NCBI RefSeq assembly: GCF_021233435.1
Contig: NZ_CP089469.1
Coordinates: 62,001 to 126,000 of the forward strand
Length of the DNA: 64,000 nt
Direction: 5' to 3'
DNA from: Halobacterium noricense
GTDB taxonomy: Archaea > Halobacteriota > Halobacteria > Halobacteriales > Halobacteriaceae
Each line of letters starts with the position of its first letter. Within the stretch, counting starts at the first letter, position 1. The notes beneath the pieces were generated by a model. The model made no database searches. It was not told where the DNA came from and saw only the letters and a list, made by a program, of their open reading frames with translations. Of the stretch, positions 34,450-44,100 are shown one piece after another. The translations under genes and the position numbers were made by a program.

Positions 34450-35133
34450 GTGTTTAGTTAAGACTGAAAAGTGAGGCGAGAGTGATTTCTGCTGTCCATG
34501 GCTGAAATCACTCGCCTCAGTGGCTGTAGCGACTGGATCGAGTTAGATTTTGTGGAGCGAGAGCGGACACCGAGCGAGCTGATGAGCCTCGGTATTCGAC
34601 TTCATTTGGCTGGACTCTCACTTTCAAATACCGTCAAAGAACTTGAGAAGTTCGGTGTCCAACGCTCGCGGAAAGCCATCCATGACTGGGTACAGAAAGC
34701 TGATCTACAGCCAGCGACGCCAGTCCGGATCAGGTTGCGGTTGACGAAACGGTGATCCGCATCGACGGCCAGCAGTACTGGCTGTACGCTGCCGTCAATC
34801 CAGCCTCAAACAAATTCCTGCATATACGGCTGTTTCCGACCACAACAACGGCGTTGACTGAACGATTCCTGCAGAAACTCCGCGAGAAACACGATGTCGA
34901 AGACGCGGTGTTTCTGGTTGATCACGCCCAGCATCTCAAAACAGCACTGCAACGAGTTGGGCTTCGATTCCAGGCCGTTCGTCATGGGAATCGGAATGCT
35001 GTCGAACGTGTCTTTCGAGAGATAAAAAGACGGACTTCCTCATTTAGTAATAGTTTTAGCCACGTCGAGCCAACAACAGCGGAATCGTGGTTGCAAGCCT
35101 TCGCCGTCTGGTGGAACTCGCTAAACTAAACAC
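34450..35133 (+). mobile_element. IS6-type insertion sequence with a broken transposase
   Basis: The ends GTGTTTAGTTAAGACTG (left) and the complement of GTGTTTAGTTTAGCGAG (right) frame a degraded transposase gene. The flanks do not match. Bases 34247-34449 to its left hold no gene I can name, though a minus-strand frame there looks protein-like. Confidence 0.7.
34498..35129 (+). pseudogene. IS6-family transposase, frameshifted
   Basis: The first frame (34498-34755, HTH part with VHDWVQKADLQ-like end) and the second (from about 34730, DQVAVDETVIRI onward to 35129) together make a full IS6 transposase. A frameshift near 34725-34735 separates them. All three catalytic blocks (VDETVI, VDHAQHLKTAL, ERVFREIKRR) survive in the second frame. 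It cannot be made as one protein without programmed frameshifting, for which I see no slippery site. Confidence 0.85.
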
Positions 35134-35460
35134 GATGATAGGGTCCGCCCGAAGATAGAGGATACCCTCGAGGGCAGCAACCTCGTCCAGAAGTCGGGGC
35201 TGTGGCTCGAACTCGATCCGCTGTCCGTCGTGAGGGACGGCACGCGTGAGGCCGCGATGGACCTGTACGAGGAGAACCTTCACCTCGTCCTCGAAACCGT
35301 CGCCGACGTGATTCCCCGATTGGACGGGAAGGTCGTCGTCACCGCGGACCACGGCGAGGCGTTCGGCGAACAGGGCGTCTGGGAACACCACATCGAGACC
35401 CACATTCCTGCACTGGTCGAAGTGCCGTGGCTGGAGGTCGACGGGCCGAGTGAGGGGTGA
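35134..35460 (+). pseudogene. sulfatase/alkaline-phosphatase-superfamily enzyme, C-terminal fragment
   Basis: An open frame from the IS6-type edge encodes 108 residues, including GKVVVTADHGEAFGEQGVWEHH, the metal-binding DHG..H block of sulfatases. At least two thirds of the usual protein is missing, including the catalytic Cys/Ser region. Truncated by the element to the left. The following 400 bp (35461-35861) hold no gene with a start; a minus-strand frame at about 35643-35770 looks like another coding remnant. Confidence 0.85.
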
Positions 35461-35861
35461 CGCTTCCAACGGTTTCGACTAACTGAGGGACCTCCGCTTT
35501 GCGCGTTGAGTATCTCCCACTATATCGGTCGAAACTGGCGGCTGAGACGGTGTTCAAAATGGAACGGAGAGGTTCAGTCGCAGCCTCTCCGCTGGAGGAG
35601 CAAACGGCGTGAACGCTGCCGTCATCATCCCAGTGGATTCTCATTCCTGTTCGAGTAACCCCGTAAATCCTACGTAGAACACTTCTTCCCCCGCTTCCTG
35701 TCCTAATGCTGTGCAAAGCTGATCTTTGAACTCAATGGTACCGAGTACGTCGGCTTGGACGTGAGCTTCCCCGAGAATTCGGCGTTTGAATTAGTGGTGG
35801 ACCCCACCTATCCATTCAAAATCCGGTGGTACGATATCCAAGAATCCGATTAACGTAGCCC

Positions 35862-37088
35862 TCATCGGTCGATTTCTTCCAAAGCTTCCGTGGCGACATC
35901 GCCCAATTCCCCGGCCTCAATATGTGAGTAGCGCTCCCGAACCATCTCCTCTGAGTTATCGAGATACCGGGCCGCCACCGTGTACCCGAACGCCCGGACA
36001 AGCACCTCACCCATACCTCGGCGACCGCCGTGCGGAGCGAGGTAATCGTGTTTTGGGTGGTCTATGTCGATCTCTGCGGCCTCCGAGAGCCGTTGGAGAA
36101 TCGACCGTGCGCCATCCGTCGTGATCGACGGCGGCCGAATGTTCTCATCGAGCGCCAGCAGGAGGTCTCGAGCGTACTCATCACGCCGCTCAGTAATTGC
36201 CTCTGGGGGTTCCCCTCGGTCGGCGAGCTCATCCTGGACGAGCCCTGCGAGCGTCCGTTGGTCGAACGTGGGGAACACCGGCCACCGCTCCGTCGGTGGG
36301 TTCATCAGCTGGCGGTAGCTCCGCAGCGGCGAGATCACCGGATCGGGGAGACTGGCGGCGTCCCACTGCTGTTTCTTCCGGTAGACGTCCATACTGCCGT
36401 CGTCGAGGGAGAGGTCCTCCCAGCGGACGCCGCGCCGGCGAGGGTCGTTTGGATCTCGGAGGAGTTCGCCAACGCGGACGGCGGTGTACGCAAGGACGAA
36501 CACCAGAGCCCGGTCACGAGCCGCCTTCAGCGCCGCGTAGCGTGCTCGCTGCTTGTCGAGGGGATCAGTATCCTCCGGGAGTGTCGTGAATGCCTCGACG
36601 GCGTCGCGGGCCCGTTCGTCGACGTGGCGAGTGAGGGCGTGGCGCTGTTCGGACGTCCAAGCCTGCTGGTCGCCAGGCTTGCGGCCGTCGTCCTCCGGCA
36701 GCGGCGCCATCGCACTCGCCCGCTGGGCGTAGTGCGCTTCGAGATACCCTTCGTTGACACACCAGCCACACCACGCAGAGATATAGCGGTAATAGGTTTG
36801 TACCGTGTTCTGCTTGAGTCCCCGATCTCCACCGAGATGTCGGGCGTACTCCCGGAACACGCGTTCGTCGAGATCGTCGAAGGTCGGCTCGCGGTCGACG
36901 TCGTCGGGGACGATCCCGGTCCAGTCGTCGGCGCCGCGGTCGCCGGCGGCCCACTCGGCGAACCGCTCGAGCTCACGGGCTGCGTTACGTCGATAGTTCC
37001 CGCCGTCGCCGCCGCGGCCTTTCCCCTTGTCTTGGAGGTAGCGCTCGAAGCTATCGTCGAGCGGCGTCGAAAGCGCTCGGTCAGGCAT
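35862..37088 (-). CDS. tyrosine recombinase (phage/plasmid integrase type)
   Basis: 408 residues. The N-terminal SAM-like DNA-binding domain spans about residues 15-130. The catalytic domain shows Arg in AYTAVRVGELL (near 210), the His-x-x-Arg block as HGGRRG (near 350) and the nucleophile Tyr in RERYSHIE (near 385). It catalyses site-specific strand exchange, as in integration of a plasmid, virus or element. No matching attachment sites are obvious nearby. The neighbours are gene fragments, so the element it belonged to may be partly deleted. Confidence 0.88.
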   Translation of the reverse strand: MPDRALSTPLDDSFERYLQDKGKGRGGDGGNYRRNAARELERFAEWAAGDRGADDWTGIVPDDVDREPTFDDLDERVFREYARHLGGDRGLKQNTVQTYYRYISAWCGWCVNEGYLEAHYAQRASAMAPLPEDDGRKPGDQQAWTSEQRHALTRHVDERARDAVEAFTTLPEDTDPLDKQRARYAALKAARDRALVFVLAYTAVRVGELLRDPNDPRRRGVRWEDLSLDDGSMDVYRKKQQWDAASLPDPVISPLRSYRQLMNPPTERWPVFPTFDQRTLAGLVQDELADRGEPPEAITERRDEYARDLLLALDENIRPPSITTDGARSILQRLSEAAEIDIDHPKHDYLAPHGGRRGMGEVLVRAFGYTVAARYLDNSEEMVRERYSHIEAGELGDVATEALEEIDR

Positions 37089-37269
37089 TCACCGGCCCTC
37101 CACCGTCCTGCGGGCCCGGTCTCGGGTCCTCTACCCCGGGGGAAGCGCCGTCGTGAAGCGGTTGCAGCATCCGTGCTTCACCGACGGCGGCGGGGTACTT
37201 CAAAGTGGTCGTGATTACCGGCGTAATCAGAACCACCGGTGACAGATGTCTCATAACCATTTTTCCTAT

Positions 37270-37328
37270 GATAGAAGGGTTCTATCCCCCGAAATTCGGT
37301 TTTGGCCAACGGTATAAATCATATACCG
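37270..37328. promoter_or_regulatory. two dyads upstream of the integrase gene
   Basis: GATAGAA-ggg-TTCTATC (37270-37286) and CGGTATA-N5-TATACCG (37310-37328). The stretch 37089-37540 has no gene. The dyads lie about 180-240 bp before the integrase start in AT-rich sequence and may be operator or recombination sites. Confidence 0.45.
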
Positions 37329-37540
37329 CTATACCAAAACCGCGACCGGTGGAGTTGAGACTACAGTGGGTTTAGCGGGCCTGTGATGCGTAGTTTCGAC
37401 CGATTTGACGAACGGAATCTGCCTCAGATCGCTCTCGAAACGCGTGTTCTTGTTGAACTGGAAACTAACCCGGGGCATTTCCGAGGCTTCGGATAGTGTA
37501 GCCACTCAGACGCCGCGCTACCACGGGGAGAGTCCCCTCA

Positions 37541-37830
37541 CTATCCGATTCCCGTTTCTTTCTTCAACAGCGTCAGTGTGTTGTCGGCTGTGACGATGGG
37601 CGAATGCTCGTACTCACCGGTCAACTCAACCTGTACGAGCAGATCCACCGCTCGCCAGATCGAGTACAGGAGACACGCGAACGCGAAGTAGAAGAACCGT
37701 AGGCCGAAATGCTTCGACGTGGTTGCGGCCATAAATCGCTTGATCGACTTGTACCCACTCTCGATCTCCCACCGATACCCATACTCGGTGAGGTGGCCAC
37801 TCCTCCGATTCGTCATAAACACCGAATACT
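37541..37830 (-). pseudogene. IS4-type transposase, C-terminal fragment
   Basis: About 95 residues open to the edge of the ISH3 copy. EYGYRWEIESGYKSIKRFMA is the Glu-containing Y/R..K block of an IS4-like DDE transposase, and a typical hydrophobic helix (FFYFAFACLLYSIWR) follows. The N-terminal three quarters are gone, cut off by ISH3 copy 2. Confidence 0.8.
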
Positions 37831-39229
37831 CAGTACTTCACAAAGCCGGTTAGTTAGAACGTCTGCTTGCTGAGGATGTGTACTCCAACAAGCAAGCAGA
37901 CGGTGAGATTCACGAGGACCAACTTCTTAACTTTCTCGTCAACCGCCTTGACGAGGAAGTTCCAATCTCTTTAGCAAATAACGCTGAAATCGCTGCTGAG
38001 GACATCTATGAGGTCCTCGTCGGCGCTTGCGCCGACGGGACCTCTGTCTCTACGCTCTGTGCGTCGAGCCAGAATACACCCACTGCGAACACGATCCTCT
38101 ACCATCTTCGGACGAAGTTCGAGCCGGAACGGCTCGAACGAGTCGCTAACACGCTCCTTCGGAAGGATATCGATGAACTGCTCCCCAAGCAGGTGGAGGT
38201 CTGCGCAGACCTCCACCTGCGACCCTACTACGGTGACAAAGCCGACACAGACGGTCTCTATCACTCGGTAGCGAAGCGTGGAACCACCGCGTTCCACGCC
38301 TACGCCACACTCTACGCGCGTGTGACGAACAAACGCTACACGCTGGCGGTGCGCCGTCTCGAAGACGGCGACACCGCCAGCAGCGTCCTCGCTGAGTTCC
38401 TCGGTATTCTCGACGGCCTTGACACCGAGATCAAGGCCGTCTACCTTGATCGCGGATTCTACGACAGCAAGTGCCTCACGCTGCTTCAGACGCACGACTA
38501 CGCGTACGTGATCCCAATCATCCGGTGGGGTGAGACGATTCAGCAAGAGCTCTCGGAAGGGTGGAGTCGTGTCATTCAGCACGATCTGACAGGGAAACTC
38601 GACGGCCACAGCTGGACCGTCGAGTTTCCCGTCTACATCGACTGTACGTACCTAAACGGGAAGTATGACGAGAACGGTGTGGCGCGTCACGGCTACGCCG
38701 CTGACGCGCCGTTCATCGACTCACCACGCGACGCTCGATACCACTACACCAAGCGGTTCGGTATCGAGTCGAGCTATCGATTGTTTGAACAAGCGATAGC
38801 GACAACAACCACACGAGATCCAACGGTACGGCTGCTGTACGTCGTGGTGAGTCTGCTATTACAGAACGTCTGGCGGTACCTTCACTACGAGTATGTGGCG
38901 ACGCCCCGCCGAGGCGGGCGTCGCCTCTGGTGGTGGCCGTACAAGGAGTTCGTCAATATGGTTCGACGAGCTGCGTGGACGGCCCTCGCGGTGCGTCGGG
39001 CCGTCCCCGCGAATCGGCCACCTGACGACCGGTTCCACCGCTAACCACCGACCGAGCAAGCCAGCAAAGTGAGTGGCAACGCTGTCGCGTCGGCGGCTGA
39101 CCGCCGCCGACAGCGACAGCTCTCCGTCGATCCGTCCGTAATCATCTCATCGAGACCATCAGTACAACCGCTTCGAGACAGAACTTAGGCCGCAGAAACA
39201 GCTAGCTGTGGATGCTTTGTGAGGTACTG
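37831..39229 (+). mobile_element. ISH3-type insertion sequence, copy 2 (1399 bp)
   Basis: The ends CAGTACTTCACAAAGC and GCTTTGTGAGGTACTG match copy 1. The flanks are ATACT and AACTT, so no target duplication is present and both flanking genes are truncated fragments. This is what recombination between two ISH3 copies or an adjacent deletion would leave. Confidence 0.9.
37878..39044 (+). CDS. ISH3 family transposase, copy 2
   Basis: 388 residues from a GTG. It has the same motifs as copy 1 (CADLHLRPYYGD, VYLDRGFYD, KRFGIESSYR) and appears intact. The internal inverted repeats are retained, including the 32-bp palindrome at 38189-38220, although many codons between them differ from copy 1. Confidence 0.94.
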   Translation: MYSNKQADGEIHEDQLLNFLVNRLDEEVPISLANNAEIAAEDIYEVLVGACADGTSVSTLCASSQNTPTANTILYHLRTKFEPERLERVANTLLRKDIDELLPKQVEVCADLHLRPYYGDKADTDGLYHSVAKRGTTAFHAYATLYARVTNKRYTLAVRRLEDGDTASSVLAEFLGILDGLDTEIKAVYLDRGFYDSKCLTLLQTHDYAYVIPIIRWGETIQQELSEGWSRVIQHDLTGKLDGHSWTVEFPVYIDCTYLNGKYDENGVARHGYAADAPFIDSPRDARYHYTKRFGIESSYRLFEQAIATTTTRDPTVRLLYVVVSLLLQNVWRYLHYEYVATPRRGGRRLWWWPYKEFVNMVRRAAWTALAVRRAVPANRPPDDRFHR

Positions 39230-40356
39230 AACTTGGGATTACGCTCGCCTCACTGGGCCTGGGGTGGGCCGGTGAACCCGCGGTAGCCGGGCTCATCGAA
39301 CCTGTCTTGGGGTCGATCCTCCCGGAGACGCTCATCCATCTGGTGGCCGTCGCGATTGGGTTTACCGTCATCACGTTCCTGCACGTCGTCTTCGGTGAAC
39401 TCGCGCCGAAGACGTTCGCAATCGCCCAAACCGAGCGGATTTCGCTGTATCTCGCCCCGCCGATGAAGGTCTTCTACTACCTCTTCTACCCCGGCATCGT
39501 CGTGTTCAACGGCGCAGCCAACGCGTTCACGGCATTCCTCGGCGTTCCGCCGGCGTCCGAATCCGACGAGACGCTCGGCGAACGCGAAATCCGGCGCGTC
39601 CTCGCACAGTCCGGTGAGGAAGGCGATATCGACGTCGCGGAAGTTGCCATGATCGAGCGCGTGTTCGAACTCGACGACACCACCGTCCGTGAGGTCATGA
39701 TCCCGCAACCGGACGTCGTGAGCGTGGCCGCCGACGCCACACTGTCGGAACTCCGCGAAACCGTCTTCGAAGCGGGCCACACGCGCTACCCCGTCGTCGA
39801 GGCCGACGACCGCACCCAAGTTATCGGGTTCGTCGACGTCAAGGACCTCCTGCAGGCAAGCGAGCGCGAGGACGAAGGTACCACGACGGCCAGCGACCTC
39901 GCTCGTGACATCCTCATCGTTCCCGAAACCACGACCATCAACGATCTGTTAGTACAATTCCGCTCCGAACACCGGCAAATGGCCGCTGTTATCGACGAGT
40001 GGGGCGCCTTCGAGGGGATTGCAACCGTCGAGGATGTTGTTGAGGCCGTCGTCGGCGATCTACGTGATGAATTCGACGTCAGTGAACGCGAACCGTCGAT
40101 TCGCCGGCGTGAGGACGGCAGCTACGACGTCGATGGGGGCGTCTCTCTAGCCGATCTTAACGACGTGCTCGATGCGGACTTCGAACATCCGGCAGTCGAA
40201 ACGGCTGCCGGATTGGTCCTCGACCAACTGGACCGTGCCCCAGATGTCGGTGACCGAGTCGAGGTTGATGAGTACGGATTCGAGGTGACGGGCGTCGACG
40301 GATCACGGATTTCGTCGCTTCGAATCTTCGAATCTGGCAGCGACGAGACGAACTAG
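39230..40356 (+). pseudogene. CNNM/CorC (HlyC)-type membrane protein, 5' truncated
   Basis: Open from the ISH3 edge (LGITLASLGLGWAGEP..) for about 374 residues. It contains the last part of the DUF21 membrane domain (FGELAPKTFAIAQTER), two CBS repeats (near MIPQPDVVSVAADATL and ILIVPETTTINDLLV) and a C-terminal CorC_HlyC domain. These proteins export Mg or Co. The first membrane helices are missing. A TTG at 39307 might start a shortened product. Truncated by ISH3 copy 2. Confidence 0.88.
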
Positions 40357-40407
40357 GTAGCCAGGCAAATTCCGGCTATCGAGGTTTCCCGGCCGAAAAG
40401 GGAGATG

Positions 40408-40809
40408 TTAATCGTTGGACTGGGTGGTCGTCGGTCCTGTCTCCCGAAGAGCGTCTTCGACGGTGTCGATCACTTCTCGGATGTTGAAATTCTCGTCGGC
40501 GTCAAGGGCGAACGCGACGCCATGTGTCTCGTTCGTTGGCACAGCAACGTCCAGCATTTCCTGATACACGCGCACTGTCGCCCGTAGCTCCTCCTCCTGA
40601 TGCTCTTCATGGACGACGTGGCCTAACGCCTCGAATCGTAATTCTTCGACAATCTCGTCGACTTGCTCTGGGTCGTATTTCTGTTCAGCCCAGTTTGAAC
40701 GGAAAACGTGGCCGACGCCTTCTCGGTTATAATAACTCACGCCGATCATCGCCTCTTCGCCCACCTCCTCTCTTAGGACTTCCTCCGTCCGTTCGGCTAA
40801 CTCTTCCAT
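40408..40809 (-). CDS. DUF7522-type haloarchaeal protein, second copy
   Basis: 133 residues, a paralogue of the protein at 2778-3191 with the same order of blocks (GVSYYNREG, FEALGHVV, ATVRVYQEM). No function is known. It faces the CorC fragment tail to tail and has the insertion sequence at 40858 just upstream of its start, leaving about 48 bp for a promoter. Confidence 0.75.
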   Translation of the reverse strand: MEELAERTEEVLREEVGEEAMIGVSYYNREGVGHVFRSNWAEQKYDPEQVDEIVEELRFEALGHVVHEEHQEEELRATVRVYQEMLDVAVPTNETHGVAFALDADENFNIREVIDTVEDALRETGPTTTQSND

Positions 40810-41141
40810 ACAGACAAGTAACTGTAAGACGATTAAGGAGTTGTGGCCGGGTCTCTCCTAAATGTGGCAGGAACCGCTCTGGAGGGAGGAACACCAATCC
40901 CTACATGGCATCACCCAGACGACGTCAGGGACATGGTATATCATCGACGTATTTGATAGCAAAATCGGTACTTCCCGAACGTCGCTTCGTGAACTGTGCT
41001 GAGTCATGGACGAACAGAGTGAATGCCGGTGTGGTAACTGAGTGAACAGGAAGTAGAATCCACGCATGAGGAGAAGTGAAGTAAGAAGGCTGAGATACGC
41101 TGTTCTAGGCGAATGCTGTTGCTCACCAGGAGCTTGCCCAA

Positions 41142-41169
41142 GGCCGCGGGCTGACGTCAGCCCGCGGCC
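41142..41169. repeat. 28-bp perfect palindrome over the transposase stop codon
   Basis: GGCCGCGGGCTGAC followed directly by its reverse complement. The TGA stop of the minus-strand transposase lies in its centre. It may stop transcription or translation from both directions. Confidence 0.9.
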
Positions 41170-42335
41170 GGCGCGTATGCTTCTGGCACACCTGTTCCGT
41201 TCATTTCGATCTCCCAAGTCCGCTCTAGCTCTTCCTCTAATGCATGTCTGATCCAGTCAGAGAAGGTCTTGAACGTGAATTCCTCGGGCAGGTCGCGCCC
41301 GCCCCGCTGGGGGCGGGCGACGACCGCCCATCGAAGCACAAGCCAGAGGTTCTCCAACAGGAATCCAACCAGGACGAACGCGAAGCGGATGATTGGGTCT
41401 TGTGTCGTCGTTACCACTCGTGCTTGGCGAAATACACGGTAGCTCGTTTCGATCGCTGACCGTTTCCGATAGAGCCGTTCGACTTGTTTCGGCGTGCGAT
41501 CGGCCAGATCGCACGCCACATAGCCTCGAACGACCTCGCCACTTTTCCCGCGATCTCCGGCGTGATATGACACAGCGACCGCGAGCGGGAATTCCAGTTC
41601 CCGCTCGCGGCCTTTGTACATCCGATAGGTTGTCATGTACGAGCAGTGCGTATCCAGCTTCTTCCTCATGCGCTTGCCCTTCTTTTGGACGGGAACGACA
41701 GTCGCAGCAACCTCCCGTGAGCGGCGCAGAATACGTTCGTTGTAGAAGCCGCGATCAGCCAACAGAAGCTCTATCTCGAAGGGATAGGCCTCGACGCGGT
41801 CGAGGACGCGCTCGACCGCGTCGGCCTCTTTCTCATCACTACGGACGTACGTCATCGCCAACGTCACTGGCTTTCCGTTCGAGACGAGATACGCCGTGCA
41901 GTACCGGTGGCACGTCGTTGTTCCGTCTTTCGCGTGCATGCGACAGAGTTCACCTTCTTCATCGGCGTACGTTCCGTGGTAGGGGTTATCGACGAAGTCA
42001 ATGGAGACGATCCTCGACCGATCAGGGTCGAGGATCGTCATCGCTAACTCTCTGAGAAGGCGGTTAGCAACCCGCTCAAGCCACTCCCGGTTGAGCGTAT
42101 GTAGCCAGTCCATGACAGTATCGTCACAGACAGCGTTGTCGTTGTCCTTGCACGTCTCCCAGATGGACGTCTGATTGACTGCTGCAAGAATGACGACCGC
42201 CCAGATATCGCCGGGATCGAGGGGTGAGCCCTCGATCCCTGGCAAAGGGAGCTGGCAGATGACGTCTTCCGCTAAATCTTTCACGTCCGAGTCCGAAAGA
42301 ACACCGTCTGGTTGAGGGGTTTTGAACACATTCAC
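41157..42335 (-). CDS. DDE transposase, ISH3-like
   Basis: 392 residues from a GTG. The order SIDFVDNPYHGTYADEEG, IELLLADRGFYNERIL, KRSAIETSYRVFRQAR parallels ISH3 transposases, with low overall identity. The three catalytic acidic residues are present. The gene contains at least five inverted repeats with arms of 10-14 bp: 41491-41517, 41579-41610, 41792-41823, 42006-42039 and 42213-42239. Confidence 0.9.
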   Translation of the reverse strand: MNVFKTPQPDGVLSDSDVKDLAEDVICQLPLPGIEGSPLDPGDIWAVVILAAVNQTSIWETCKDNDNAVCDDTVMDWLHTLNREWLERVANRLLRELAMTILDPDRSRIVSIDFVDNPYHGTYADEEGELCRMHAKDGTTTCHRYCTAYLVSNGKPVTLAMTYVRSDEKEADAVERVLDRVEAYPFEIELLLADRGFYNERILRRSREVAATVVPVQKKGKRMRKKLDTHCSYMTTYRMYKGRERELEFPLAVAVSYHAGDRGKSGEVVRGYVACDLADRTPKQVERLYRKRSAIETSYRVFRQARVVTTTQDPIIRFAFVLVGFLLENLWLVLRWAVVARPQRGGRDLPEEFTFKTFSDWIRHALEEELERTWEIEMNGTGVPEAYAPAAG

Positions 42336-42359
42336 TTAACCAGACATCTTCCACATCAG

Positions 42360-43501
42360 ATCAACGCTTTAGCTCCAGCTCTCATACCGGTTGGGAAGTA
42401 CCGAATTTTGTCGTCAACAGTCTCGATGAGGAACTTTCGCTGGAGCTCGGGGAGAATGTAGTGGTCACGACCGAAGAACTGTACGAGGTCCTCGCCGGCG
42501 CCAGCGCCGGCGGGACCTCGATTAATCACGTCTGCGAGACGACCGATGACTCGCCCCACGCCAATACCGTCCGTGGATATCTTACCGATCAGTTCGATCT
42601 TGATACCGTTGAAGCGGTTGGGAACACCCTCCTTCAACGAGATGTCCTTGAGACGCTTCCAGATCGACCGGTGGAGGTCGTCGCCGACCTTCACCTCGAT
42701 CCCTACTACGGTGACGAGGACGAGACGGAGTCACTGTACTTCTCACAGGCAAAACGAGGAACCACTACCTTTCACGCCTATGTCACGCTCTACGCACGAG
42801 TGCGTAACAAGCGATACACACTGGCGGTTCGCCAGCTGGTCGCTGGCGAAGCTACCAGCGATGCTCTTGATGAGTTCCTCGAACTCCTCGACGGCCTTGA
42901 CCTGCGCGTCAAGGCCGTCTACCTTGACCGCGGATTCTACAACAGCACCTGTCTCAAACTGCTGTACGCGCACAACTACGCCTACATCATGCCAATCGTC
43001 AAGTGGGGCGAAACGATTCAAGACGAACTCAGCAAAGGCTGGAGTCGCGTGATCGAACACGAACTCGCTGGGCGGGTGACATTCCCCGTGTTCATCGACT
43101 GTGTCTACCAGCGAGGACGATACGACGAGCATGGGGTGGCGCGTCACGGCTACGCCGCTGACGCGCCGTTCATTGACACGCCACAGGATGCACGAGAACA
43201 CTACAGCAAGCGCTTCGGCATCGAAGCAAGCTACCGATTAGCCAAGCAGAGCCTTGCTCTCACCAGTTCTCGAGACGCTGGGCTTCGGTTATTGCTGTTT
43301 GTCGTGAGTCTGTTGCTGCAGAACGTCTGGCGATACCTTCACTGGATGTACGTGGCGGCGCCCCGCCGTGGGGGGCGCCGCCTCTGGGAGTGGTCGTTCA
43401 CGGAGTTCTGTGAGATGGTGGTTCGTGCTGCCTGGACAGCTCTCGGTGTGCGCAGAACTGTCCCAGCGAATCAACCACCAGACGACCGGTTCTTCCGGTA
43501 G
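42360..43501 (+). pseudogene. ISH3-family transposase, diverged and 5' truncated
   Basis: The frame is open from the edge of the neighbouring element. The ISH3-like sequence begins at VPNFVVNSLDEELSLELG, so about the first 17 residues and the left terminal repeat are missing. The rest (VADLHLDPYYGD, VYLDRGFYN, KRFGIEASYR) is intact to 43501. A GTG at 42461 could start a 346-residue protein. The hairpin after the stop (about 43541-43575) matches the other ISH3 copies. No right terminal repeat was found. Confidence 0.85.
42485..42519. repeat. inverted repeat with compensatory change relative to ISH3
   Basis: GAGGTCC, T, CGCCGGCGC, 2 bases, GCGCCGGCG, GGACCTC. Copy 1 has CGTCGGCGC/GCGCCGACG at the same place (1220-1254). 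The T-A pair became C-G on both arms. Confidence 0.9.
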
Positions 43502-43714
43502 CTGTCCATGAATTGGGGCAGCGCTCGTGAGTGGCTACACTGTCGCGTCGGCGGCGGATCGCCGCCGACAGCGACTGACTGACGCTAGATCTCGCCACCA
43601 CCATCGTATCGAAGGCTATCCAGACATCATAGACGCAGATTCAGTGTCTTCTGGAGGAGACTGTGAGTCTCTCGATGTGATCGACTGAGCGTGAACTAGC
43701 CACTGGCTGGAGTC

Positions 43715-43945
43715 GTGAGATCGCCTAGTGATCAACGAAACTTCTGGGTGAACTGGGATGAGGACTCAGTCGAAGAAAGCCTCTCTACCTTATCTCTGGC
43801 ACGTGGAGTACCCAAAACTTCTGTGAACTACTATAGGTACGGGAACAGAGAACAGGTTTACAGGCGGTTGGGGCGAATGTTCCCAGAGCTTGATGCCGGA
43901 TTGCAGTCAATAACTCGTGAGACAAACCCAGATGGAAATCGCTAG
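43715..43945 (+). CDS. uncertain small protein
   Basis: A 76-residue frame with an acidic start and an Arg/Tyr-rich middle (SVNYYRYGNREQVYRRLGRMF). It is not recognised. It sits between a truncated insertion sequence and an IS200/IS605 right end, and the upstream 43580-43714 shows no promoter. It may be chance. Confidence 0.25.
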   Translation: MRSPSDQRNFWVNWDEDSVEESLSTLSLARGVPKTSVNYYRYGNREQVYRRLGRMFPELDAGLQSITRETNPDGNR

Positions 43946-43989
43946 CATTCGTGGGGAGGTAGATGTTTCCCGTTCGTACTTCCGGGGGA

Positions 43990-44100
43990 TTGACCTCCTC
44001 CCGCGCCTGAAGACGCGGGAATCCCGCCACGGGATTTCAGGCCGAGTGCAACGACCTTGTGGTTTCAAGACGCATACGTTCCAAGCGTCAACTGCTGGAT
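43990..44100 (-). ncRNA. candidate omega/reRNA region at the tnpB right end
   Basis: In IS200/IS605 elements the guide RNA of TnpB comes from the end of tnpB and the right end. Here the two right-end hairpins follow the tnpB stop directly. I infer the RNA from the family and did not identify its exact ends. Confidence 0.4.

Larger units (their letters stand above)
40858..42359 (-). mobile_element. ISH3-like insertion sequence of a different group
   Basis: The boundaries are estimated from weak ends, CTAAATGTGGCAGG on the left and the complement of CTGATGTGGAAGA on the right. No target duplication was found. A single large transposase gene is inside. About 300 bp between the left end and the transposase stop hold no gene. 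Confidence 0.55.

Noticed and set aside
40858-41157. Protein-coding gene in the left part of the ISH3-like element
   Set aside because: The open frames there run across the element end and share no coding bias; the region looks like untranslated element DNA.
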